Positions 10,423 through 17,760 of a DNA stretch of 64,000 nucleotides are shown here, one piece after another. This DNA is from Nocardioides jejuensis. Lineage in GTDB: Bacteria > Actinomycetota > Actinomycetes > Propionibacteriales > Nocardioidaceae. A program made the translations under genes and the position numbers. Position 1 is the first letter of the stretch; the number at the start of each line of letters is the position of its first letter. Under the pieces are notes generated by a model. The model was not told where the DNA came from. It was given only the letters and a program-made list of their open reading frames with translations, and searched no databases. The stretch is from NCBI RefSeq assembly GCF_004337475.1, contig NZ_SJZJ01000009.1, positions 36,834 through 100,833 of the forward strand, written 5' to 3'.

Positions 10423-13080
10423 ATGATCCACGAGATCGACGTCAGAGAGCCCGGGGACCGCGCCGACAACAGCCGCCGAGAAACGCTCCAGGCTGCCGCG
10501 GAAGAGGTGTCCGACAACGTCCTGCCCGGCGACCACCGCGTCGAGGTGATGAGCCTCGACGCAACCACCGGCAACGCAGCCGTGGTCTCCTCGCACGACG
10601 CGAGCCCGGGTCAGGGCGACCACGTGGCGCGCGCCCTGCGGCACGTGCAGCGGATCAGTCCGGCCCTTGGACTTACCGCCGACCAGCCGCCGGAGTACGT
10701 CGCTGACCCCGTCGAGCAGACGACCTCCGCCGGGGCGGTCGCCGTCCACCTGCGTCAGCAGTACAAGGGGATCCTGATCTACGACGCTGCCGAGACCGTG
10801 CGCTTCGAGCCCGACGGCAGCATCCGTGAGGTGGCCGGCAGCTCGGTCACAGCGCCCCCGGACCTCCCCGTCGCCCCGACCGTCACGCCCGAGCAGGCAC
10901 TCCGGTCCGCGGCAGACCACGTCGCGCAGCCGGGAGATCCGGCAGACGCACCGCTCGACCAGTTCGGTCAGCCGATGACCGATCCCGGGCTCGACCTGAC
11001 CGCCTTCGCGCCGGTCCAGCGGACCAGTGGCGCCGACCGCGCCGATCGGCCGACGACGTTCGACGCGCCCCCGTTCACCCATGTCGTGACGGTGTCGCTG
11101 GTCTGGTTCCCGCTGGGTGACTCGCTGCGCCTGGCGTGGCACACCAAGCTCGCCGTGCCCGGCGGAGCGGCGTTCCGGATCATCGTCGACGCGCAGGACG
11201 GCCGGCTGCTGCTCGTCAAGCGGCTCACGCAGGCTGTCGCCGGGAGGGCGACGGTGGTCCTCCGGCCCGGTGCCCCGGCGGCAGCAGTCGACTTCCCACT
11301 CGCCGCGACGACGTACGGCGCCCCGGTGCCGGCGAACCTCCCGGCAGGCTTCCCCTACGACTGGCTCACGGACACGACCACGCGGGGCAGCTCCGTGCAG
11401 GCCGTCATCGAGCCAGGATCGACGACGGTCTCCGGGACCTCGCAGAACGGGAAGGTCACCTTCCAGACCGATCCGGCCACGCCCGACGGACTGGCGGTGA
11501 ACCTCTTCGCGCTCTGCAGCAGCATGCACGACCTGCTGTACCTGCTGGGCTTCCGTGAGGTCGACGGGAACTTCCAGGCCGACAACCTCGGGAACGGCGG
11601 ACGGCCTGCCGATGCTGTCCTCGCGCACGTGCACCCCGGTGCCGTCTGGGGCACGGCCAACATGGGCTCGCCGCCTGATGGCAGCCAGCCGACCATGAAC
11701 ATGGGGCTGGTCACCTCGACCAACCGCCACACCGCCCTCGACGCCGACGTCGTCTTCCACGAGTACACCCACGGGCTCACGAACCGGCTCGTCGGTGGTG
11801 CCCTGGACGACGCCTCCCTCGACGCGATCCAGTCCGCCGGGATGGGCGAGGGCTGGAGCGACTTCTTCGCGTGCACCGCGATGGGCAAGACGGTGGTGGG
11901 CGACTGGGTGGTCAACCAGCCGGGCGGCATCCGGCGGTTCCGCTACGACGAGTCGTTCCCCGACGACTACGGCGACCTCGGCACCGGCCGGTACGACGAG
12001 GTGCACAACATCGGCGAGCTCTGGTGCGCCACGCTCATGTCGCTCTCCCGCGTCATCGGCGCCTGGACCGCGGCCCAGGTGGTCGTCGATGCGCTCAAGC
12101 TGACCGCAGCGAACCCGAGCTTCCTCGCTGCACGGGACGGCATCCTGCTGGCGGCCGACCACTACTCCCAGGCCCGCGGCGACGACGCGACGACCCGCGC
12201 CGACTTCGTCCACTCGGTGTGGACGGTCTTCGCGCAGCGCGGCATGGGGCCGCAGGCCCGCACCGGAGGCGCCGCCAACCTGACGGGGATCGTCACGGAC
12301 TTTGCACCTCCCCCGCGGCCCACCGCGACAGCCACGCTGCACGGCGCCGCTGCCCCCGCCCTCGCGATCCCCGACAACCAGGTGGCCGGCGTGATCAGCC
12401 GGATCGAGCTGCCCGAGAGCGGACCGGTCGAATCCGTCTCGGTGACCGTCGACATCACCCACACCTACATCGGCGACCTCGAGGTCGCGCTGACCTCCCC
12501 CGATGGTCACAGCGTGGCTCTGCACTCCCGCGCCGGGAGCAGCGGCCACGACCTGCACCACACCTGGACGAACGCCGACCTCCCGGGGCTGGGGACGCTC
12601 ACGGGCGGTCCGTCCGGCGGGACCTGGACGCTGGCCGTAGCCGACCGGGCCGCCCGTGACACCGGTCGCCTCGACAGCTGGTCGCTGGAGATCGCCGTCG
12701 GAGAGAAGCGCACCGGCGTCGAGGCGTCCGCCACCCCGGCGCTGCCGATCCCCGACAACAAGGCGACGGGCATCCGCAGCGAGGTCACGATCACCGAGAC
12801 CGGGGTGATCTCCGCGTTGCTGCTCGACGTCGACATCACCCACACCTACATCGGCGACCTCGAGGTGAAGCTGGTCGGGCCCGACGGGACGCGAGTGAAG
12901 GTCCACGGCCGCACGGGTGCGGGCAACGACAACCTGATCACCACCTACACGTCCGAGTCCGGTGTGCTGGCGTCGTTCGTGGGCAAGCAGGTGCAGGGCA
13001 CCTGGGCCCTGACTGTCGCCGATCGTGCCGGGCAGGACGTCGGCAAGCTCAACCGGTGGCGGCTCGCCGCGACCCTCTGA
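10423..13080 (+). CDS. M36 (fungalysin-type) zinc metallopeptidase with two P/Homo B domains
   Basis: A good ribosome site (AAGGAG) precedes the ATG. Residues about 50-270 resemble the FTP/PepSY propeptide region. The catalytic domain carries the zinc motif HEYTH at residues 446-450, and the third ligand E476 in GEGWSDF, exactly the fungalysin pattern. Two C-terminal P-domains (proprotein convertase type) follow at about 645-755 and 772-885, each with the core motif DITHTYIGDLEV. M36 enzymes are normally secreted through a signal peptide, but this one begins MIHEIDVREPGDRAD and has none. It sits 29 bases after the giant propeller gene on the same strand, so it is likely co-expressed and exported, if at all, by a non-Sec route. 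The peptidase assignment is firm; the effector role is inference. Confidence 0.9.
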   Translation: MIHEIDVREPGDRADNSRRETLQAAAEEVSDNVLPGDHRVEVMSLDATTGNAAVVSSHDASPGQGDHVARALRHVQRISPALGLTADQPPEYVADPVEQTTSAGAVAVHLRQQYKGILIYDAAETVRFEPDGSIREVAGSSVTAPPDLPVAPTVTPEQALRSAADHVAQPGDPADAPLDQFGQPMTDPGLDLTAFAPVQRTSGADRADRPTTFDAPPFTHVVTVSLVWFPLGDSLRLAWHTKLAVPGGAAFRIIVDAQDGRLLLVKRLTQAVAGRATVVLRPGAPAAAVDFPLAATTYGAPVPANLPAGFPYDWLTDTTTRGSSVQAVIEPGSTTVSGTSQNGKVTFQTDPATPDGLAVNLFALCSSMHDLLYLLGFREVDGNFQADNLGNGGRPADAVLAHVHPGAVWGTANMGSPPDGSQPTMNMGLVTSTNRHTALDADVVFHEYTHGLTNRLVGGALDDASLDAIQSAGMGEGWSDFFACTAMGKTVVGDWVVNQPGGIRRFRYDESFPDDYGDLGTGRYDEVHNIGELWCATLMSLSRVIGAWTAAQVVVDALKLTAANPSFLAARDGILLAADHYSQARGDDATTRADFVHSVWTVFAQRGMGPQARTGGAANLTGIVTDFAPPPRPTATATLHGAAAPALAIPDNQVAGVISRIELPESGPVESVSVTVDITHTYIGDLEVALTSPDGHSVALHSRAGSSGHDLHHTWTNADLPGLGTLTGGPSGGTWTLAVADRAARDTGRLDSWSLEIAVGEKRTGVEASATPALPIPDNKATGIRSEVTITETGVISALLLDVDITHTYIGDLEVKLVGPDGTRVKVHGRTGAGNDNLITTYTSESGVLASFVGKQVQGTWALTVADRAGQDVGKLNRWRLAATL
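12448..12866 (+). repeat. Exact 38-nt direct repeat within the two P-domains
   Basis: The two P-domains of the metallopeptidase share an identical 38-base stretch at 12448-12485 and 12829-12866, coding for VDITHTYIGDLEV. The sequence around it has diverged. Synonymous identity over 38 bases between otherwise different domains suggests duplication followed by recent gene conversion. Confidence 0.9.
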
Positions 13081-13107
13081 CCCGCCGCTTGCTGCCTCGC
13101 GCCCTCC

Positions 13108-13899
13108 TCAGCCGCGGCTGTAGTACGGCGCGGACGTCGGCGGGCGCTGCCCCGGCACCCGCAACGGGTGCCCGAGCTGCTGCCCATAGGCGAACGCCGT
13201 GTACGACTGCGACGGGTCCACGCCGAGTTCGCGACGGGCGAGCTCGCGATAGCGGTCGTGGCTGCGGCGTACCTCGACCCAGTTGCCCTCGGCGGCATGC
13301 GCCTCGAGCAAGATCCGTTGGGCGCTCTCGCGCAGCGGCTCGGCATTGACGGCTGTCATCGCGACCTCCACCGCCTCGGCGTACCTGCCGACGACGACGA
13401 GAGCCGTGCTCAGCGCCTCGAGCGCGTGGAGCATCCGCTGGCGGACGCGTTCGCGCTCGATCACGGCCCAGTCGTCGTACCAGCCGGGCAGGAGGTCGAG
13501 GCCGTCGATCCGCCCCGTCTCCAGGGTCAGGTCCGTCGGCAGCGCCAGGTTGCGGATCAAGCGGCTCGCCCATTCGAGCGACTGGATGACGTCGACCTGG
13601 ACGCCGCTGCGCAGCTCGAGCGCCCACTTGTCCGAGGCGACGATGTCGATACCGGCACCGCGTAGCCGCCAGAGAGCCGAGCGGAGGTTGCCGGCAGCAC
13701 GCTGGTCATCGCAGGTGGGCCAGAGCATGCCCGCAGCGTGGCGCCGCTCGACCCTGCCCTGCCGCAGCGCGACGAAGGCGAGCAGCCGCTTGCTGCCCTC
13801 CGGCACCGAGATCCGGGAGCCGGTGATGGTCACGAACGGGCCATCGAAGAGGTGCACCGTCGTCCCCGGGAGCGCCGGGTGCACGTCCTGTACGACCAT
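13108..13899 (-). CDS. SARP-family transcriptional activator (winged helix plus BTAD)
   Basis: The 263-residue protein has an N-terminal OmpR-type winged-helix region (residues about 10-95, with LLAFVALRQGRVERRHAAGMLW and NLRSALWRLR) and a bacterial transcriptional activation domain (about 100-245, with EPLRESAQRILLEAHAAEGNW and ELGVDPS). This is the architecture of small SARP/AfsR-like activators, which recruit RNA polymerase at heptameric direct repeats. It lies convergent to the metallopeptidase gene, 27 bases away. A plausible SARP-type repeat pair lies in its own promoter (separate entry). It is the best candidate local regulator of the accessory cassette. Start: ATG with AGAGG six bases upstream. 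Confidence 0.9.
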   Translation of the reverse strand: MVVQDVHPALPGTTVHLFDGPFVTITGSRISVPEGSKRLLAFVALRQGRVERRHAAGMLWPTCDDQRAAGNLRSALWRLRGAGIDIVASDKWALELRSGVQVDVIQSLEWASRLIRNLALPTDLTLETGRIDGLDLLPGWYDDWAVIERERVRQRMLHALEALSTALVVVGRYAEAVEVAMTAVNAEPLRESAQRILLEAHAAEGNWVEVRRSHDRYRELARRELGVDPSQSYTAFAYGQQLGHPLRVPGQRPPTSAPYYSRG

Positions 13900-13935
13900 C
13901 GCAAACCTCTCGAACGAGAAGGAAAGCCCCGTCCG

Positions 13936-13969
13936 AAAATAGTGGCGCGCTCGTCACCGGTCCGTCACC
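13936..13969 (-). promoter_or_regulatory. Candidate autoregulatory SARP promoter
   Basis: Read on the minus strand, the heptamer GGTGACG occurs twice exactly 11 bp apart (GGTGACGgaccGGTGACG). Ten bases later comes a -10-like TATTTT, about 36 bases before the regulator start codon. Known SARP sites are heptamer direct repeats with one-turn spacing placed about 8-10 bp from the -10 box, so the geometry fits. The repeats are seen; binding is inferred. Confidence 0.55.
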
Positions 13970-14026
13970 GAAACCGGGAAACTCTGGGGTGCTGCACGTC
14001 AGGTGGCGCCCACCAGATGGCGCCGT

Positions 14027-14263
14027 TCAGCCGAGCTCGGTGCGTGGCTCGTGCGTGGTGGGCCCGATCGTGTCCGTGAAGGAGTGCAGGAACGACGACA
14101 CCGCGGCCAGCGCCTCGTCCGGATCGACGTAGCTGCGCTCGTGATCCTGGCGGTTGCGCTCCGTGCCCGAGCTGGTCCGGACCTTGATCAGGACGCCCTC
14201 GCCCTGCACCTCTGCCGTCACCAGGCAGATGACACCGCTGCGCAGGTCGCCCCTCATGTCCAC
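14027..14263 (-). CDS. Small hypothetical protein
   Basis: Family not recognised. The 78-residue product reads like a folded soluble domain: a beta-rich first half (GVICLVTAEVQGEGVLIKV), a charged loop, then a helix (DPDEALAAVSSFLHSF). The GTG start at 14263 is preferred because AAGGGGGA lies about six bases upstream; a TTG at 14266 and an ATG at 14257 are alternatives. It is encoded upstream of the SARP gene on the same strand with about 130 bases between, so it is probably transcribed separately. No signal peptide. Confidence 0.6.
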   Translation of the reverse strand: MDMRGDLRSGVICLVTAEVQGEGVLIKVRTSSGTERNRQDHERSYVDPDEALAAVSSFLHSFTDTIGPTTHEPRTELG

Positions 14264-14372
14264 CAACGTCCCCCTTCACGCGTCACCTGAGCGTGTCGGC
14301 CGAACGCAGCCGTGACGATCCAGAAACGCTCGAGATCGAGAGTACGTCACGACAGGGAGGGACGCTCCCCAA

Positions 14373-14615
14373 TCATCTGGCCACACCAACCGTGCGCATC
14401 CGCACCCACTCGCGCCGCGCCAGCCCGCTGAAGGCCAGGCTCGCAACGGCGCACCCCGCGACGATCAGCCACTCGAGCTCACCGCTGCCCCCGTCGGGCT
14501 CGAGACCGCTCGCGCCCTCGATCCAGGTCTGCCAGACCAGCGTGAGCAGTCCGAGTAACGCCGACGCCGCGGCGAGCACGGTCGCGATCCAGAAACGGCG
14601 ACGGGACACCTGCAT
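14373..14615 (-). CDS. Small two-helix membrane protein
   Basis: The roughly 80-residue product has two predicted membrane segments, about residues 11-31 (IATVLAAASALLGLLTLVW) and 48-66 (EWLIVAGCAVASLAFSGLA), separated by a short Gly/Glu-rich loop and flanked by arginines (RRR at the N-terminus, RREWVR after helix 2), consistent with cytoplasmic ends. The ATG at 14615 is preferred over a GTG six bases upstream because GAGG is well placed before it. Function unknown. Confidence 0.65.
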   Translation of the reverse strand: MQVSRRRFWIATVLAAASALLGLLTLVWQTWIEGASGLEPDGGSGELEWLIVAGCAVASLAFSGLARREWVRMRTVGVAR

Positions 14616-14690
14616 GGGCACCTCACACAGTCCGGAGTACGCCGGCCGAGCGACCGGCTCGTTCAGCGTGGCAGCGGCGAATTCGGCGTG

Positions 14691-15389
14691 TCAACGGACG
14701 CCCTCCCGCTGTTCGCGCTCGACCGCGCGGCGTACGGATCGCACGTTCGCGGCGTTGCATCCGGCGCCGAACGCGGTGGCGTTGCGCGGCCCCGTGCCGA
14801 GGCGGGCAACGGCGGGAATGCCGCGGCACGCCGCCGCCGACCCCTTGGCGTACGTGAGGAAGTCACCCCAGTCAGCGGGTACGACACCGCGGGTCAGCAG
14901 GATCGTGACGCAGCCGATCTCGTGGCCGAAGCGCAGCGCGTCGACGCGGCCGGGCTGCCCCATGATGACCAGCGGTACGCCGGCTGCGTCGGCGTCCGCC
15001 TTCAGCCGGCGCAGGCCAGCCTCGGTCCAGGTCTTGATCTCGAAGCACGGCGTCACCCCGTGCTTCTTCCCCTCGATCAGCTGCTCGGCGCATGTCGGGA
15101 TCCGGGTCCTGCCGCGGTCTGTGCGGAGCCGTGCCACGACCACCGACCGGAGTCGGTCGAGGCGCGCGTGGCGCGCGACGTCTCCGGCCCGGAAGCCCTC
15201 GTGCACGCCGGGCACCGGCCAGTGGTTCGACTGCTGCACGTCGTCGCCGTCGACGCAGGTGTCGTTGTCCCAGGCGTTGGCCCCCGTCCTCGCCACGCGC
15301 GCCGGCCCGTCCGCGCCGTTGTAGAAGCGATAGGTCCGCCACTCCGGTTTGTGGGCGATGAGGAGCGGGAACGGGAGTACTCCGGCCAT
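14691..15389 (-). CDS. Divergent glycerophosphodiester phosphodiesterase-like protein
   Basis: The product (232 residues) begins MAGVLPFPLLIAHKPEW, aligning with the IAHRG start of the GDPD TIM-barrel family. It continues with NDTCVDGDDVQQSNHW, where family members have E-x-D and D-G-x-x-V-x-x-H-D, and with a CFEIKTW strand matching the usual iEiK. The first catalytic His is kept, but the HR pair has become HK and the metal-site acidic residues are rearranged, so the substrate is uncertain. The ATG at 15389 has GAGG immediately upstream and GGAGG slightly further. It is divergent from the endolysin-like gene. Assignment rests on motif order only. Confidence 0.6.
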   Translation of the reverse strand: MAGVLPFPLLIAHKPEWRTYRFYNGADGPARVARTGANAWDNDTCVDGDDVQQSNHWPVPGVHEGFRAGDVARHARLDRLRSVVVARLRTDRGRTRIPTCAEQLIEGKKHGVTPCFEIKTWTEAGLRRLKADADAAGVPLVIMGQPGRVDALRFGHEIGCVTILLTRGVVPADWGDFLTYAKGSAAACRGIPAVARLGTGPRNATAFGAGCNAANVRSVRRAVEREQREGVR

Positions 15390-15459
15390 CCCCTCAGCGT
15401 CCTCCGCCCGCGTCACCGCAGCGTCAGCGGCACCGCGGGTCCGCAGCGGCACCCGAGGT

Positions 15460-15477
15460 GGTGACGCCGTCGTGACA
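15460..15477 (+). promoter_or_regulatory. Second candidate SARP heptamer pair upstream of the endolysin-like gene
   Basis: GGTGACG, four bases, then CGTGACA gives an 11-bp period, with five or six of seven positions matching the pair in front of the SARP gene. It lies about 52 bases before the next ATG on the plus strand. A convincing -10 is not obvious; GACGAT ten bases downstream is the nearest. Inference from spacing and similarity. Confidence 0.4.
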
Positions 15478-15528
15478 GGCGCTGTCGGACGATCGGACCA
15501 GACGCGACTCAGCAGACGGGAGCGCGAG

Positions 15529-16806
15529 ATGAGTGACGCGCATCTGGAACGGATCGACGGCCTCCAGCCGAAGGCGCGACGCCTTGCCCAGGCGGCGTTC
15601 GATGACGCCGCCAAGGAGGGCGTCGGCGTGATGGTCACGCAAGGGCTGCGCACGTTTGCCGAGCAGCAGCGCCTCTTCGACCAGGGCCGGACGACTCCCG
15701 GCCAGATCGTCACCCGGGCGCGTCCGGGCCAGAGCTATCACAACTTCGGCCTCGCGTTCGACTTCGTCGTGGTCCGCAACGGCCAGGCGGTCTGGGACCA
15801 GAACGACGCTGACTGGCGCCGCTTCGTCCAGATCTGCAAGGGCCACAACTTCGAGTGGGGCGGCGACTGGCGCTCCTTCAAGGACTTCCCGCATCTCCAG
15901 GTTGCGGGCGCGCCGTCGCTGGCGGAGCTGATCGCGTCGTTCCCGCACGGGTGGCGCGGCACGGCGGCGCGTTCGCGGTGGAGGGAGGCCACGGCACTGC
16001 CGCTGCGCAACGGCACGAAGGATCCCGACCCGGACGCCGGGACCGGCCTCGTCGCGCAGGTCCAGCGGCTGGTCCAGGTCCACGCCGACGGGTATTTCGG
16101 CGACGACACCGAAGCGGCGGTGACGGCGTTCCAGGTCACTCACGACGCCGCGGGTGCCGACGTCGCCCCGGGCAAGGGCCTCGCCACCAACGGTGTCGTC
16201 GACCGGGCCACCTTCGCCGCGTTGCAGGCAGCGGACCAGGCGGCCGACCAGGCCGAGGCCGGGGCAGGTGGTGGCTGGCTCTCCCCCGCCCGGATCGCGG
16301 CCGCCGTGGGCGCCGACCCCTCGGGTGTCGCGCGCAACTGGCCGCTGATTGCCCGTGCACTACGCCGGGCAGGCATGCGCGGACCCCGCGCGAAGATCGC
16401 CGCTGCAGCAACCGTCCGTGTCGAGGTCGGCGCCGGCTTCCAGCCGATCAACGAGTTCGGCGACGCCGACTACTTCACCCGCATGTACGAAGGGCGCACC
16501 GACCTCGGCAACACCGAACCGGGCGATGGCGCGCGCTACCACGGCCGCGGCTACATCCAGCTGACCGGGCGGGCCAACTACCGCACCTACGGGGCGCGCC
16601 TCGGACTCCCGCTCGAGGACCGTCCGGAGATCGCGCTCGACCCGGCGGTGGCTGCGCAGGTCCTGGTGGCGTACTTCGACCAGCGGGGCGTGGACGACGC
16701 CGCCCGGCGCGGCCAGTGGGAGCTCGTACGCCGGAAGGTCAACGGCGGCCTGAACGGCTGGCCGGTCTTCAAGTCAGCGGTCGACGCGCTCAAGGCAGCC
16801 GCCTGA
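15529..16806 (+). CDS. Endolysin-like M15 peptidase, peptidoglycan-binding and GH19-type lysozyme fusion
   Basis: The 425-residue protein combines three modules. Residues about 1-130 are an M15 LD-/D,D-peptidase domain with zinc-site residues H71 and D78 (HNFGLAFD), E109 (FEWGGDW) and H122 (FPHLQV). Residues about 165-235 are a PG_binding_1 domain. Residues about 255-425 are a GH19 chitinase/lysozyme-like domain with RVEVGAGF and GRGYIQLTGRANY. It can therefore cut both peptide and glycan parts of peptidoglycan. There is no signal peptide, as in phage endolysins. Start: ATG of MSDAHLERID. It lies 2.4 kb beyond the metallopeptidase with a SARP-like site upstream, so a role in releasing or passing a large assembly through the wall is possible. 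Alternative: a prophage-derived autolysin, though no other phage genes are seen. Confidence 0.85.
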   Translation: MSDAHLERIDGLQPKARRLAQAAFDDAAKEGVGVMVTQGLRTFAEQQRLFDQGRTTPGQIVTRARPGQSYHNFGLAFDFVVVRNGQAVWDQNDADWRRFVQICKGHNFEWGGDWRSFKDFPHLQVAGAPSLAELIASFPHGWRGTAARSRWREATALPLRNGTKDPDPDAGTGLVAQVQRLVQVHADGYFGDDTEAAVTAFQVTHDAAGADVAPGKGLATNGVVDRATFAALQAADQAADQAEAGAGGGWLSPARIAAAVGADPSGVARNWPLIARALRRAGMRGPRAKIAAAATVRVEVGAGFQPINEFGDADYFTRMYEGRTDLGNTEPGDGARYHGRGYIQLTGRANYRTYGARLGLPLEDRPEIALDPAVAAQVLVAYFDQRGVDDAARRGQWELVRRKVNGGLNGWPVFKSAVDALKAAA

Positions 16807-16825
16807 GTCCACGCAAATGCACGAA

Positions 16826-16855
16826 GGGCCCCGACCGCAGCTGCGGTCGGGGCCC
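16826..16855. terminator. Bidirectional terminator between endolysin and csp
   Basis: A perfect 30-base palindrome (arm GGGCCCCGACCGCAG) sits between two convergent genes, 19 and 11 bases from their stops. GAA flanks it on the left and CACGAG on the right; no long T-run. Confidence 0.8.
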
Positions 16856-16866
16856 CACGAGTGAAA

Positions 16867-17070
16867 TCAGATGCCGCGAACGTTCTCGGCCTGCGGACCC
16901 TTGGGGCCAGCAACGACGTCGAACTCGACCTTCTGGTTCTCATCCAGCGACTTGTAGCCGTTGGTCTGGATCGCGGAGAAGTGAACGAAGACGTCCTCGC
17001 CGCCGCCGTCCTGGGCGATGAAGCCGAAGCCCTTCTCAGCGTTGAACCACTTGACGGTGCCCTGAGCCAT
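16867..17070 (-). CDS. Cold-shock protein, CspA family
   Basis: A 67-residue single OB-fold cold-shock domain with both RNA-binding motifs: KGFGFI (RNP1) and VFVHFSAI (RNP2), starting [13 protein letters not shown]. It is full length for the family. It acts as an RNA chaperone in the cytoplasm. AAGGA lies eight bases before the ATG; about 290 bases to the tRNA cluster leave room for a long 5' leader, usual for cold-regulated csp genes. Confidence 0.97.
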   Translation of the reverse strand: MAQGTVKWFNAEKGFGFIAQDGGGEDVFVHFSAIQTNGYKSLDENQKVEFDVVAGPKGPQAENVRGI

Positions 17071-17204
17071 GATCTGTGTCCTTCTGTTTTCGCCGGACGC
17101 ACTGTGCAGTCCGAGCTGCCGAAGCCATTCGAATGTGCTGATGACCGGCAAGCCGAAAACCAGGAACTACGAGATACAGGCCGCGCGTGGTGTGCGGCCA
17201 GGAC

Positions 17205-17258
17205 GGTGAAACCGCCCCTTCAACATCACCAGCGTAGGGCCTCTGTGGTGAAACCGCC
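17205..17258. repeat. Short direct repeat upstream of csp
   Basis: GGTGAAACCGCC occurs at 17205 and 17247, 42 bases apart (four helical turns), each followed by a C/T-rich CTTC. It lies in the csp leader/promoter region. Could be a regulatory repeat; no known family recognised. The rest of this roughly 290-base gap shows nothing else. Confidence 0.4.
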
Positions 17259-17332
17259 GCTTCGGGGTCTCGGCGCGCCGCCCAGGTCCCAGGAAGAGAG
17301 CGTCGAACAACGCCTCGCGCCGAGAACGACGA

Positions 17333-17358
17333 AGCCCCTCCGGAGGACCGGAGGGGCT
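17333..17358 (-). terminator. Terminator after the tRNA cluster
   Basis: Perfect 11-bp stem (arm AGCCCCTCCGG) with a four-base AGGA loop, seven bases beyond the CCA end of tRNA-Val in the direction of transcription. Confidence 0.75.
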
Positions 17359-17364
17359 ACGTGG

Positions 17365-17439
17365 TGGTGGGCGATACTGGGTTTGAACCAGTGACCTCTT
17401 CCGTGTCAAGGAAGCGCGCTACCGCTGCGCCAATCGCCC
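17365..17439 (-). tRNA. tRNA-Val(GAC)
   Basis: Cloverleaf on the minus strand: acceptor GGGCGAT pairs with ATCGCCC, discriminator A and encoded CCA. The anticodon stem is CTTCC/GGAAG with loop TTGACAC, giving anticodon GAC. The T arm has GGTTCAAAC. Last gene of the Gly-Cys-Val cluster. Confidence 0.95.
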
Positions 17440-17461
17440 AAGCTTTTGAGTTGTGGTGAGT

Positions 17462-17535
17462 TGGAGGTGGGTACCGGATTTGAACCGGTGTACACGGATT
17501 TGCAGTCCGTTGCCTCGCCTCTCGGCCAACCCACC
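17462..17535 (-). tRNA. tRNA-Cys(GCA)
   Basis: Acceptor GGTGGGT/ACCCACC, discriminator U as expected for Cys, encoded CCA. Anticodon loop CTGCAAA gives GCA; T loop GTTCAAAT. Middle gene of the cluster. Confidence 0.96.
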
Positions 17536-17580
17536 ATGGAGGCCTGGTGTGGCCCAGTCAAGGTGCACTTGACTTCTCCG

Positions 17581-17653
17581 AGCGGACGACGAGACTCGAA
17601 CTCGCGACCCCAACCTTGGCAAGGTTGTGCTCTACCAACTGAGCTACGTCCGC
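17581..17653 (-). tRNA. tRNA-Gly(GCC)
   Basis: Acceptor GCGGACG/CGTCCGC, discriminator U, no encoded CCA. Anticodon arm CAACCTTGCCAAGGTTG gives GCC; T loop GTTCGAGT. First gene of the Gly-Cys-Val cluster. The promoter must lie in the 107 bases shared with the divergent aminotransferase gene. Confidence 0.96.
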
Positions 17654-17760
17654 TTGTTTTCCTTGGCGTTTCCGCCCCGGGCAACGACGAGAACATTAGC
17701 GGAACGCATCCGGCGTGCAAAATCGGGGGTCCCGAGCGTGTCGGGTGGGAGGCTTTGCCC

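Noticed and set aside
10111..12906. 931-residue open frame on the minus strand
   Set aside because: Antisense to the M36 peptidase gene; its composition is typical of a shadow frame and has no motif.
15529..16806. Prophage remnant
   Set aside because: The lysin is the only phage-like gene here; no integrase, terminase, capsid or attachment site is visible around it.
17462..17653. Integration hot spot with att sites at the tRNA genes
   Set aside because: No partial tRNA duplications, integrase or mobility genes flank the cluster.
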